From contig DKVO01000007.1 of assembly GCA_002491245.1 (NCBI GenBank), forward strand, positions 1 to 17,724: a stretch of 17,724 bases of DNA. Direction: 5' to 3'. This DNA comes from Porphyromonadaceae bacterium UBA7176. Lineage in GTDB: Bacteria; Bacteroidota; Bacteroidia; Bacteroidales; Muribaculaceae. Within the stretch, counting starts at the first letter, position 1; the number at the start of each line of letters is the position of its first letter. Positions 1 to 6,480 of this stretch are shown piece after piece. The notes beneath the pieces were generated by a model. It was not told the origin of the DNA, did no database searches, and saw nothing but the letters and a program-made list of their open reading frames with translations. The position numbers and the translations under genes are program-made.

Positions 1-24
1 TTTGTTTAGGTTTTATTGTCGGGG

Positions 25-32
25 CAAAGTTA
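25..32 (-). promoter_or_regulatory. Possible minus-strand promoter -7 element for a gene off the left edge
   Basis: Read on the minus strand this is TAACTTTG, an exact match to the Bacteroidetes -7 consensus TAnnTTTG. The region upstream on that strand is T-rich, but a clear TTTG -33 box is missing. It would drive a leftward gene lying outside the window. Only the -7 match is seen; the rest is inference. Confidence 0.33.
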
Positions 33-50
33 ACAAAAATATGTGAAACA

Positions 51-77
51 TTAAAAAAGAAGCCTTACCAAACGGCT
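51..77 (-). terminator. Possible intrinsic terminator after the GNAT gene
   Basis: On the minus strand, AGCC and GGCT (plus-strand 74-77 and 61-64) can pair around a 9-nt loop and are followed by TC and a T6 run. The 4-bp stem is weak. A second small dyad, GGCA/TGCC, lies just before it at 81-99. The position, about 50 nt after the acetyltransferase stop codon, suits a terminator, but the stem alone is not convincing. Confidence 0.3.
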
Positions 78-125
78 AACGGCACTTAATAGTGTTGCCC
101 GGCCAGGTTTCATATACAAATTAAA

Positions 126-674
126 TTAAAGAAGCGATGCGAGGTCAAAGTACATGACTCTTGTGCGCTTGTCCTCATCATCATTGTTGAGGAACTGATA
201 ATTGTTCTTGATGTAGAATGGAATAGCATCCACGTAGGCATCGACCGTAACAAAACGACATCCGGATTTATTGTCAACGATGAAGAAGTCTTCAATAAAC
301 TCCAATAGATAAGTGCCTATGGATTGGTGTTGGACAGACTTGGCGATTGCCAGACGACCTATCTTTATGGCTGGATAGCTTCTAAGCCTTTTCTCGTTTG
401 TAAATTTATGTTTTCTGAATCTGTTGAACTCAGTATTGCTTTCAAAATCAGAAATGGATATTTTATCGTTCGATAGACTGAAGTATGCTAATACCTCTTC
501 CGAACTCTTATCTTCAACCATATATGTCACGGACAATAGAGCATTGCGATAAAGCCCTGCTTCATTTAGTATGAAGTCGTTTAGGTCCTCATTGAGACAG
601 TCGAATGCGCCAACGGTGTCACCGATATTGAGACGGCGCACTCTGCATCTTGTTTGAAATTCTTCTCTTGTCAT
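126..674 (-). CDS. GNAT-family N-acetyltransferase, TacT-like (putative toxin)
   Basis: This 182-aa protein has the layout of the TacT/AtaT-like GNAT toxins, which acetylate the amino group of charged tRNAs. FDCLNEDLNDFI (about residues 24-35) matches the typical 'FdCg...Ld.fL' start of that group. Residues 104-124 carry the strand and acetyl-CoA loop: KIGRLAI, then VQHQSIGTYLL, where toxins usually have WQGRGLGxxLL. So the Q/R-x-x-G-x-G loop is degenerate (QHQSIGT), which may weaken or alter acetyl-CoA binding. VDAYVDAIPFYIKNNYQFL near 145-162 matches the C-terminal 'A.pFYek.GF' motif, with Y154 as the likely catalytic Tyr. The gene lies 5 nt after a 50-aa ORF on the same strand, as expected for a toxin-antitoxin operon. 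It is clearly more AT-rich than the genes to its right, suggesting acquisition. The GNAT fold is secure; toxin activity is inferred. It could instead be an ordinary acetyltransferase. Confidence 0.85.
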   Translation of the reverse strand: MTREEFQTRCRVRRLNIGDTVGAFDCLNEDLNDFILNEAGLYRNALLSVTYMVEDKSSEEVLAYFSLSNDKISISDFESNTEFNRFRKHKFTNEKRLRSYPAIKIGRLAIAKSVQHQSIGTYLLEFIEDFFIVDNKSGCRFVTVDAYVDAIPFYIKNNYQFLNNDDEDKRTRVMYFDLASLL

Positions 675-679
675 TTCTC

Positions 680-832
680 TTAATTGACCATCATCTTCAT
701 GACAGTCTCGTAAGACTTCCGGATTTGAGCACGTTTTTCAGAAGATACCTTGGGTGGGTTCTGCATACGTTCTTCAAACCGCTTGGCATCCGAACCAAAG
801 AGAATGGGTGTTTCTTTAATAGGTCTTGCCAT
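680..832 (-). CDS. Small 50-aa protein preceding the GNAT gene (putative antitoxin)
   Basis: The minus strand from the ATG at 832-830 to the TAA at 682-680 encodes 50 residues starting MARPIKETPILFGSDAKRF and ending ETVMKMMVN. It is basic at the start, has DAKRFEERM around residues 15-23, a Pro-rich NPPKVSSEKR stretch at 25-34, and a likely C-terminal helix. A TAnnTTTG promoter sits 27 nt upstream and the GNAT start codon follows 5 nt after its stop, so the two genes are almost certainly co-transcribed. Classical GNAT toxins are paired with a DUF1778 ribbon-helix-helix antitoxin of about 90 residues. This protein is too short and has no evident ribbon-helix-helix pattern. From memory, similar 'ARPIKETPxLxGxDAxRF' mini-proteins precede GNAT genes in other gut anaerobes. 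The antitoxin role rests on context only. Confidence 0.75.
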   Translation of the reverse strand: MARPIKETPILFGSDAKRFEERMQNPPKVSSEKRAQIRKSYETVMKMMVN

Positions 833-858
833 ATATTTGTGGTTTTAGTTCTTTACTA

Positions 859-866
859 CAAAGGTA
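859..866 (-). promoter_or_regulatory. Promoter -7 element of the small ORF/GNAT operon
   Basis: The minus strand reads TACCTTTG, an exact TAnnTTTG match, giving a predicted transcript start near 850 and a leader of about 20 nt before the ATG at 832. The -33 position reads TCAA rather than TTTG, so the promoter may be weak or need help. No clear operator palindrome was seen around it. Confidence 0.6.
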
Positions 867-991
867 CAACATATTTTCGATATAATTTGATTTTGCTGGT
901 AGGAAATTTGCAAAAGCAACCTCCAAAGTTTCCAATAAGAAGTGCAATAATCAACTAATCACTCCGTCACGCTCGGCAAAACACAAATAAA

Positions 992-1024
992 TTTGGTTTT
1001 GCTCTCGACTTATTCGTATCTTTG
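992..1024 (+). promoter_or_regulatory. Bacteroidetes-type promoter of the DPP IV operon
   Basis: TTTG at 992-995 and TATCTTTG at 1017-1024 are separated by 21 nt, matching the Bacteroidetes sigma factor consensus (TTTG, 19-21 nt, TAnnTTTG). Transcription should begin near 1031, leaving a leader of about 20 nt before the ATG at 1052. This rules out the in-frame TTG at 1022, which lies inside the -7 box. Confidence 0.75.
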
Positions 1025-1051
1025 CAACCTGAAACGAATAATCTGACGGAC

Positions 1052-3247
1052 ATGAAAATCAGAATACTTATATTGGCGGCGGCCGTATGCCTTGCGGCTA
1101 ACGCCGACGGGGCTGTTACGCGGCGCAGTGCTGCTGTTGGCGAACTTGCCCCTTATTGTGCTCCGGCGTCGGTGCCGTCATATGCAGATGTGCGGTTTAT
1201 GCCCGACGGCAAATCGTATGTCGAGCGCAGCGACGATGGCAAGAAACTTATTGTCAAGGATATCGCGACAGGAAAAGAACTGTCGACTCTCTTTGATGTC
1301 ACATATACCCGTGAGACAGAGCTTCCCAACTTTGAGGGCTATATCGTGAGTCCTGATGCGAGCAAGGTGATAGTATGGCGCGATTCGAAGCCAGTGTACC
1401 GCCGCTCGTCGACGGCAAAGTACTATGTGTATGAAGTGCGGTCGCGACTTCTGTGGCCATTGTCGAAAGACCACGAACGCCAGAGCAACCCCCTCTTTTC
1501 TCCCGACTCTCGTATGGTGGCATTTGTTGCCGACAACAATATCTATGCGGCCAAACTCGATTATAAGACCGAGGTTGCAGTTACTACCGATGGCCTCAAG
1601 GATAGCATCATCAATGGTGCCGCCGACTGGACCTATGAGGAAGAATTCGGAGTCACTACGATGATGAGCTGGGCGCCTGATAATCTTACGCTATGCTATG
1701 TGCGTTTCGATGAGTCGGTTGTGCCTCTCTACACACTTCCTCTCTATCAGGGGACATGCCACCCGATGGATGAATACCGTCTCTATACCGGTCTGATGAG
1801 CTACAAGTACCCTGTAGCCGGCGAGCCTAACTCGAAGGTGACAGTACACAGCTACGATGTCGAGACCCGAAAGACCAAGCAGGTTGAATTTCCGGGTGGA
1901 GATCCGTATTATATCCCCCGTATCGAATATGGCCCGAGCGCCACACGTCTGATGGTGGCTACGCTCAACCGCGACCAGAACCGTTTCGAGCTTTTCTCAG
2001 TCAATCCCAAATCGACGGTTTCGAAGTCGGTATACACCGAGGAGGCCAAGGCTTGGATAGAGCCCGAGACGTACGAGCAGTTGCAGTATGGCGAAAATTC
2101 GTTTGTGGTGGCTTCGTCGCAGGACGGATATTGTAAATATTATGAATATTCTTATGCCGGAGCCAAGGTGTCGGTAACAGGGCTCGATAATGCCGATGCA
2201 ACTGCATTCTACGGCAGCGATGCCTTGGGCAACCGCTATTTCCAGGCTGCCGCTCCGACTCCGAAAGACCGTACGCTCTACCGAATCAACCGCAAGGGTG
2301 TGGCTGAGGTGATAGGCGAAAATCATGGTACGACAGATGCTGTGTTCGCCCCCGGTTGCGGAGCTATGAAGATGACTTACAGCAACGTGACCACACCACC
2401 GGTGACGACGCTCCGCCGGTCGGATGGAAAAGAAATCCGTGTGCTTGAGGATAATAAGGCTTATGCCGGTCGTGTTGCATCGCTTGTTTCTCCCAGAGAG
2501 TTTTTCACCATGCAGGCCGAAGACGGTAGCGAGCTCAGTGGCTATGTCGTGAAACCGGCCGGTTTCAGCTCTTCCAAACGCTATCCTGTGATAATGAGCC
2601 AATACAGCGGCCCCGGATCGCAGCAGGTGCTCGACCGCTGGACTCTCGATTGGGAGTCGTATTTCGCATCGAAAGGATATGTGATAGTGTGTGTCGACGG
2701 ACGTGGAACCGGAGGTCGCGGATATGCTTTCCGGACATCGGTTTACCGCCGTCTCGGCGAGCTTGAGACGATCGACCAGCTTGCCGCCGCACGCTATGCT
2801 GCATCGTTGCCTTATGTGGACTCTTCGCGCATAGGTATCTATGGATGGAGCTACGGTGGTTATCAGAGCCTGATGTGCGCGACTTCCGACGCGTGTCCGT
2901 ATGCTGCGGCTGTGGCTGTGGCTCCTGTGACCGACTGGCGCTACTACGATACGGTGTATGCCGAGCGCTATATGCTCACACCGCAGCAGAATGAAACGGG
3001 CTACAACAACTCGTCGGTGCTTGGCCGTGCGCTTCATCTTGGCTGCCCTACGCTTGTAATGTACGGAACGGCTGATGATAATGTGCATCCGGTGAACAGT
3101 CTCCAGTTTGTGTCGACACTCCAGAGCCTCGGCATCATGTGCGATATGTTTGTGTTCCCCAACATGAACCATTCGATCAACGGATGTAATGCCCGTCAGG
3201 TGGTGTGGGCGCGGATGCTCGACTATTTCAATCAAAACATGCGATAA
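1052..3247 (+). CDS. Dipeptidyl peptidase IV-family serine peptidase (S9B), exported
   Basis: This exported serine peptidase is expected to remove X-Pro or X-Ala dipeptides from peptide N-termini in the periplasm. The 731-aa product starts with a signal peptide (MKIRILILAAAVCLAANADG). An N-terminal beta-propeller of about 470 residues contains the double-glutamate motif YEEEF (E196/E197), which in DPP IV binds the free amino terminus. The C-terminal alpha/beta-hydrolase domain has GWSYGG with the nucleophile S600, the TADDNVHP acidic motif (D675/D676) and the catalytic histidine H707 in NMNHSI. Length and motif order match full-length bacterial DPP IV. The reading frame is open upstream to a TTG at 1022, but that codon lies inside the promoter, so the ATG at 1052 is chosen; it also begins the signal peptide. 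It is the first gene of a likely operon; the next gene starts 1 nt after its stop. Confidence 0.93.
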   Translation: MKIRILILAAAVCLAANADGAVTRRSAAVGELAPYCAPASVPSYADVRFMPDGKSYVERSDDGKKLIVKDIATGKELSTLFDVTYTRETELPNFEGYIVSPDASKVIVWRDSKPVYRRSSTAKYYVYEVRSRLLWPLSKDHERQSNPLFSPDSRMVAFVADNNIYAAKLDYKTEVAVTTDGLKDSIINGAADWTYEEEFGVTTMMSWAPDNLTLCYVRFDESVVPLYTLPLYQGTCHPMDEYRLYTGLMSYKYPVAGEPNSKVTVHSYDVETRKTKQVEFPGGDPYYIPRIEYGPSATRLMVATLNRDQNRFELFSVNPKSTVSKSVYTEEAKAWIEPETYEQLQYGENSFVVASSQDGYCKYYEYSYAGAKVSVTGLDNADATAFYGSDALGNRYFQAAAPTPKDRTLYRINRKGVAEVIGENHGTTDAVFAPGCGAMKMTYSNVTTPPVTTLRRSDGKEIRVLEDNKAYAGRVASLVSPREFFTMQAEDGSELSGYVVKPAGFSSSKRYPVIMSQYSGPGSQQVLDRWTLDWESYFASKGYVIVCVDGRGTGGRGYAFRTSVYRRLGELETIDQLAAARYAASLPYVDSSRIGIYGWSYGGYQSLMCATSDACPYAAAVAVAPVTDWRYYDTVYAERYMLTPQQNETGYNNSSVLGRALHLGCPTLVMYGTADDNVHPVNSLQFVSTLQSLGIMCDMFVFPNMNHSINGCNARQVVWARMLDYFNQNMR

Positions 3248-3248
3248 T

Positions 3249-4571
3249 ATGAGTGGCGGACCGCAACAAGGGAACGGCGCCGATCAGGTGTTGGGAGCTT
3301 TATGGCGAAATTGGGCTGCTGCGTATGGAGCTCTTACAGTGCCTCTTGTCATGGCATTGTTCGTGCCGCGGCTGTGGCTTCCGTTTATCTGCCTTGTGGA
3401 GGCCTGGGCTCTCGTCGCGTTCGGCAGAGCCGGGTCTACGGCTGTCAGCACGTGTTCGCTGGTGCTGAGGGTCGTGTCGCGGAGTCTGCTTGTATCGGCG
3501 ATAGCTATGTTTGGCATCGCGATATTGTGTACCGACTGGCTTGTGCCGACGGTTCTTCATCTCAACCTGTATAACAGTGAGATACCTTTTATCACGTGCC
3601 TTGTAGTGTTTCCGGTTACCGCAGTCATGTGCGCAGTGTGGCTTTATGCCGGGTTGGCCGACAATTTTTGCCGTCGTTGCCAGCATCTCAACGGTTACTA
3701 TGCCGGCGACAGTATTGTGGCGACACTCTATTACCGCGAGACGAGGTATCAGATTGCGATATTGCTTATCCTGTCGTTGGTGATAGGAGGAGTGGAGTAT
3801 TGGTACTATTTCGCGCGTTATATCAATTCGGACCTCAATAACCCCGACCGTTTCTTTTTCAATTACATTCCGTTGGCGATGTATGTGTTGTCGCTTCTTT
3901 TTATGGGTGGCCGCTACGGCAGTATGCGTGTACTTTACCAGACCATAGAGCAGCAGCACGACAATCACCGCAACCGTACGGTTGTCCGCTTCCTTGTTTT
4001 CTGCGCTGATGAGTTGTTGCTCCATTCAGGTGCTGACGGACTTTGGGATACGCCTGCAGAGGCTACGGTCTCGCGTACGGAGTCGCTTGGTGATCCACGA
4101 GCCGGACTGTTGTTCAGGGAAATGACCGGATCAGCGGCGCCATCGATGCGTTACTGCTATACCAACGAGGGTTTTGCCACGGGGTCGAACATGATCCATT
4201 ATGCTGTTTTTGTCACTCCGGAGCAGAAAGGAGCCTTCACCAACGGGGATGTATGGTTCAACCCCTATATGCTCGACAGTGCTCTTGCCGGGAATGCTCT
4301 GTCTCCGATTTTGGCCAACGAATTATTCCGTATCCATACCATGACTATGGCTTGGAAGACCTACGACCGCTCTGGCCGTCGTCTTTATCCGATACGCCAT
4401 TACCGTCCGACGTTCCGTTTCAGGGATCTGCCTGACTGGAATGTTGATTATGACGACGAAACGTGGTTTGATGTTGCCCATAATAACGAAGACCGCTATT
4501 TCTTCCGTTTGCGAGCGTTCTGGAACCGTCTCACCGGCGTCTTCAGCCGAAAAGTCAGAGTAGGGGAATGA
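3249..4571 (+). CDS. Multi-pass membrane protein of unknown function
   Basis: I do not recognise a named family. The 440-aa product begins with a short hydrophilic stretch and then has about six hydrophobic segments in its first 235 residues, for example LTVPLVMALFV, LLVSAIAMFGIAIL, FITCLVVFPVTAVM, IAILLILSLVIGG and YIPLAMYVLSLLFM. The rest, about 200 residues, is hydrophilic and rich in Trp, Tyr, Arg and Asp, with the distinctive tail DLPDWNVDYDDETWFDVAHN. From memory, similar tails occur in uncharacterised Bacteroidales membrane proteins. The frame is open upstream to an ATG at 3189 inside the DPP IV gene, but the ATG at 3249, 1 nt after the DPP IV stop, gives the expected tight operon spacing. 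Its stop overlaps the start of the MiaA-like gene (ATGA), implying coupled translation. An envelope role is inferred. Confidence 0.85.
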   Translation: MSGGPQQGNGADQVLGALWRNWAAAYGALTVPLVMALFVPRLWLPFICLVEAWALVAFGRAGSTAVSTCSLVLRVVSRSLLVSAIAMFGIAILCTDWLVPTVLHLNLYNSEIPFITCLVVFPVTAVMCAVWLYAGLADNFCRRCQHLNGYYAGDSIVATLYYRETRYQIAILLILSLVIGGVEYWYYFARYINSDLNNPDRFFFNYIPLAMYVLSLLFMGGRYGSMRVLYQTIEQQHDNHRNRTVVRFLVFCADELLLHSGADGLWDTPAEATVSRTESLGDPRAGLLFREMTGSAAPSMRYCYTNEGFATGSNMIHYAVFVTPEQKGAFTNGDVWFNPYMLDSALAGNALSPILANELFRIHTMTMAWKTYDRSGRRLYPIRHYRPTFRFRDLPDWNVDYDDETWFDVAHNNEDRYFFRLRAFWNRLTGVFSRKVRVGE

Positions 4572-5479
4572 GGGCGATAGCCGTAGTCGGTCCGACGGCC
4601 AGCGGCAAGACACGCCGTGGTGTGGCGCTTGCCCAGGCTTTCGACGGCGAGATACTCAGCGCAGATTCGCGTCAGGTGTACCGTGGAATGGATGTCGGAA
4701 CGGGAAAGGATCTGGGCGATTATCCCGAAGGTGTGCGTTATCATATGATAGATGTCGCACCAGCCGGATACCGCTATAATCTTTACGAATACCTTCGTGA
4801 CGCTCGCCGTGTGAATGACGAGATAGCCGGGCGAGGCAAACGTACTGTCATAGTCGGCGGTACGGGTCTATACGTTGAGTCGTTGCTCAAGGGTATAGTG
4901 CTGCCAGAGGTGCCTGAAAACCGTGAACTCCGTGCCGGCTTGGCCGGAAAGAGTCTCGATGAGCTTGCTTCAATTCTTGCCGGTATGAAGACGCTCCATA
5001 ATGTCACCGATATCGATACGGCCCAACGGGCTATACGTGCAATCGAAATCGAAGAGTACTATCAGTCGCATCCTGAAGCCGCCATGCTGGCCCGTACGCC
5101 ACGACCGCTCGATGCATTGATAGTGTGTGTCGATATTCCGCGCGACGAGCGCAGGAGGCTTATAACCGAACGTCTGCGCCGGCGTTTCGAACAGGAGGGT
5201 ATGCTTGACGAGGTACAAGGTTTGCTTGCAACCGGAGTGAAGCCCGACGACCTTATTTATTACGGACTCGAGTACAAGTATCTCACTCTTTATGTTACCG
5301 GACAGATAGACCGGCCGACGATGTACTCCGAACTTGAAATTGCCATACATCAGTTTGCCAAGCGGCAGATGACATGGTTCCGCGGTATGGAGAGGCGCGG
5401 TTTTGTACTTAACTATCTTCCCTACGACATGCCGGATGATGAGTTTAAGGATGCCGTCGGGATATTGCTTGAACGATGA
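4568..5479 (+). CDS. miaA: tRNA dimethylallyltransferase (MiaA) family protein, divergent subtype
   Basis: MiaA transfers the dimethylallyl group of DMAPP to N6 of A37 in tRNAs reading UNN codons. This 303-aa protein has the normal length, the P-loop GPTASGKT (8-15), DSRQVYRGMDVGTGK (33-47), GGTGLYVESLLKG near 100 and the late AKRQMTWFRG motif. Several conserved spots differ from canonical MiaA: GTGKD replaces GTAKP, YRYNLYEYLRDA replaces the Y-S-A-x-x-F segment, GLEYKYLTLY replaces the (I/V)GYKEL motif, and IHQFAKRQ replaces TRQLAKRQ. From memory, these variants define a distinct MiaA-family branch in Bacteroidetes and other anaerobes, often alongside a canonical MiaA. Whether this one modifies tRNA, or is a paralogue with another substrate, cannot be told here. 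ATGA overlaps on both sides place it in a tight three-gene unit with two proteins of unknown function. Confidence 0.85.
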   Translation: MRAIAVVGPTASGKTRRGVALAQAFDGEILSADSRQVYRGMDVGTGKDLGDYPEGVRYHMIDVAPAGYRYNLYEYLRDARRVNDEIAGRGKRTVIVGGTGLYVESLLKGIVLPEVPENRELRAGLAGKSLDELASILAGMKTLHNVTDIDTAQRAIRAIEIEEYYQSHPEAAMLARTPRPLDALIVCVDIPRDERRRLITERLRRRFEQEGMLDEVQGLLATGVKPDDLIYYGLEYKYLTLYVTGQIDRPTMYSELEIAIHQFAKRQMTWFRGMERRGFVLNYLPYDMPDDEFKDAVGILLER

Positions 5480-6381
5480 GGTGGAGCTGTATCACATCGT
5501 TGTTTCTTTTTCTCTTGCCTGCCGCGCTGGCTGGAGAAGTTCTGCCGGGAGGGAGTGCCGACATAACTATGCTTGATGCTCCGGTGGCTGAGTTATCGTA
5601 TCATGCCAGGGTGAGACCGGATAAGTATAATGACCTGAAGCTGTCGATGTATTGGGATTATGATGATGACAATAACTGCCGGGTAGCGGAAATCAGTGTG
5701 GCTCCTGCGTTGGAGGCCGACAATACCGACAAGGTGCGTGTGGAGTGTACGGTATATCGCCGTAGCTGTGGACGCGACAGCTCGGAAGCTAAGTTTTCAT
5801 CATTTATAAATTATAGCCGCGGCCGCGATGCCGGTTTTTCGGCTGTGTTGAGGATCAACTCAGCCGGTGCCCGTATAGACTTCGGCGACCGGGTGGCGGA
5901 AACCGGTCTTGATGTCATGGCCGACAATGCCGGCGGTGGAATCGGTGTCATGTCCGACAGGGATGTGGAACTGCTCGCGCACACTTTGCTCACACGATAT
6001 AAGAGCCGTATTTATCGCTATGAAGGAGAGGTGGTCGATGCAAGCAGAGATGGCCCGACGGGCTACTGGCGTTATCTTGACCGCGATACCGATCCGGAGA
6101 AAGTAGCTACGGCGATAGACTATGGTATTGTTGTTGTGCCGGATGCTGAAGGCGGATATGTGTTGATATATCAAGGTAATCCGTCAGATGACTGGAGGCC
6201 TGGAGATATCAAAGGGCGATTGACGCCTACGGCTTTCGAGGGACACTACGATATGGAATGGTATGATGCCTCGGGGCAACTGCACAGGACCGATACAAGT
6301 GCCGACCTTGAGGGTGACGGGCAAATATTGAGATTGAATTTTCCGTTGCTCGACGCGACTGTGCGCCTCAGGCGCATTTGA
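5476..6381 (+). CDS. Secreted protein of unknown function
   Basis: The 301-aa product starts with a clear signal peptide (MRWSCITSLFLFLLPAALAG), probably cut after ALA, and has no lipobox or later membrane segment, so it should be periplasmic or outer-membrane associated. The body is rich in Asp, Gly and Arg with alternating hydrophobic patterns that suggest beta-strands. The last 100 residues (GYWRYLDRDTDP, then VVVPDAEGGYVLIYQGNP, WRPGDIKGRL, GHYDMEWYDASG) look like a small beta-barrel or lipocalin-like fold. I recognise no enzyme motif. It overlaps the MiaA-like gene by ATGA and is the last gene of its unit; a new promoter follows within 35 nt. The MiaA gene is cytosolic in function, so co-translation with an exported protein is odd. 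The ORF is secure; any function is unknown. Confidence 0.8.
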   Translation: MRWSCITSLFLFLLPAALAGEVLPGGSADITMLDAPVAELSYHARVRPDKYNDLKLSMYWDYDDDNNCRVAEISVAPALEADNTDKVRVECTVYRRSCGRDSSEAKFSSFINYSRGRDAGFSAVLRINSAGARIDFGDRVAETGLDVMADNAGGGIGVMSDRDVELLAHTLLTRYKSRIYRYEGEVVDASRDGPTGYWRYLDRDTDPEKVATAIDYGIVVVPDAEGGYVLIYQGNPSDDWRPGDIKGRLTPTAFEGHYDMEWYDASGQLHRTDTSADLEGDGQILRLNFPLLDATVRLRRI

Positions 6382-6398
6382 ACTAAAAAAATAATGTA

Positions 6399-6420
6399 TT
6401 TGGCCGACGAAGTTTGGCCG
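6399..6420 (+). repeat. Two copies of TTTGGCCG upstream of transketolase
   Basis: TTTGGCCG occurs at 6399-6406 and again at 6413-6420, 14 nt start to start. The second copy contains the proposed -33 TTTG box. This could be a regulator site or chance; nothing else supports it. Confidence 0.35.
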
Positions 6421-6444
6421 TTTGAAACTTTTGTTGTAATTTCG
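6413..6444 (+). promoter_or_regulatory. Promoter of the transketolase gene
   Basis: TTTG at 6413-6416 and TAATTTCG at 6437-6444 are 20 nt apart. The -7 box differs from TAnnTTTG by one base. The predicted start near 6451 leaves about 30 nt before the ATG at 6481. There is no obvious terminator after the preceding gene, so read-through is possible. Confidence 0.55.
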
Positions 6445-6480
6445 GAGTTAAATAACATAGAACATATTTAAGCCAAAATA

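Noticed and set aside
650..958. Plus-strand open frame of 102 aa over the small antitoxin-like gene
   Set aside because: It is antisense to the 50-aa ORF and its promoter, has no homology I recognise, and no promoter of its own.
1997..3235. Antisense open frame of 412 aa opposite DPP IV
   Set aside because: His/Arg-rich shadow of a gene with full catalytic motifs; no promoter or known domain.
3189..3248. Earlier ATG for the membrane protein
   Set aside because: It would overlap DPP IV by about 60 nt; the ATG at 3249 gives 1-nt spacing, like the tight junctions elsewhere.
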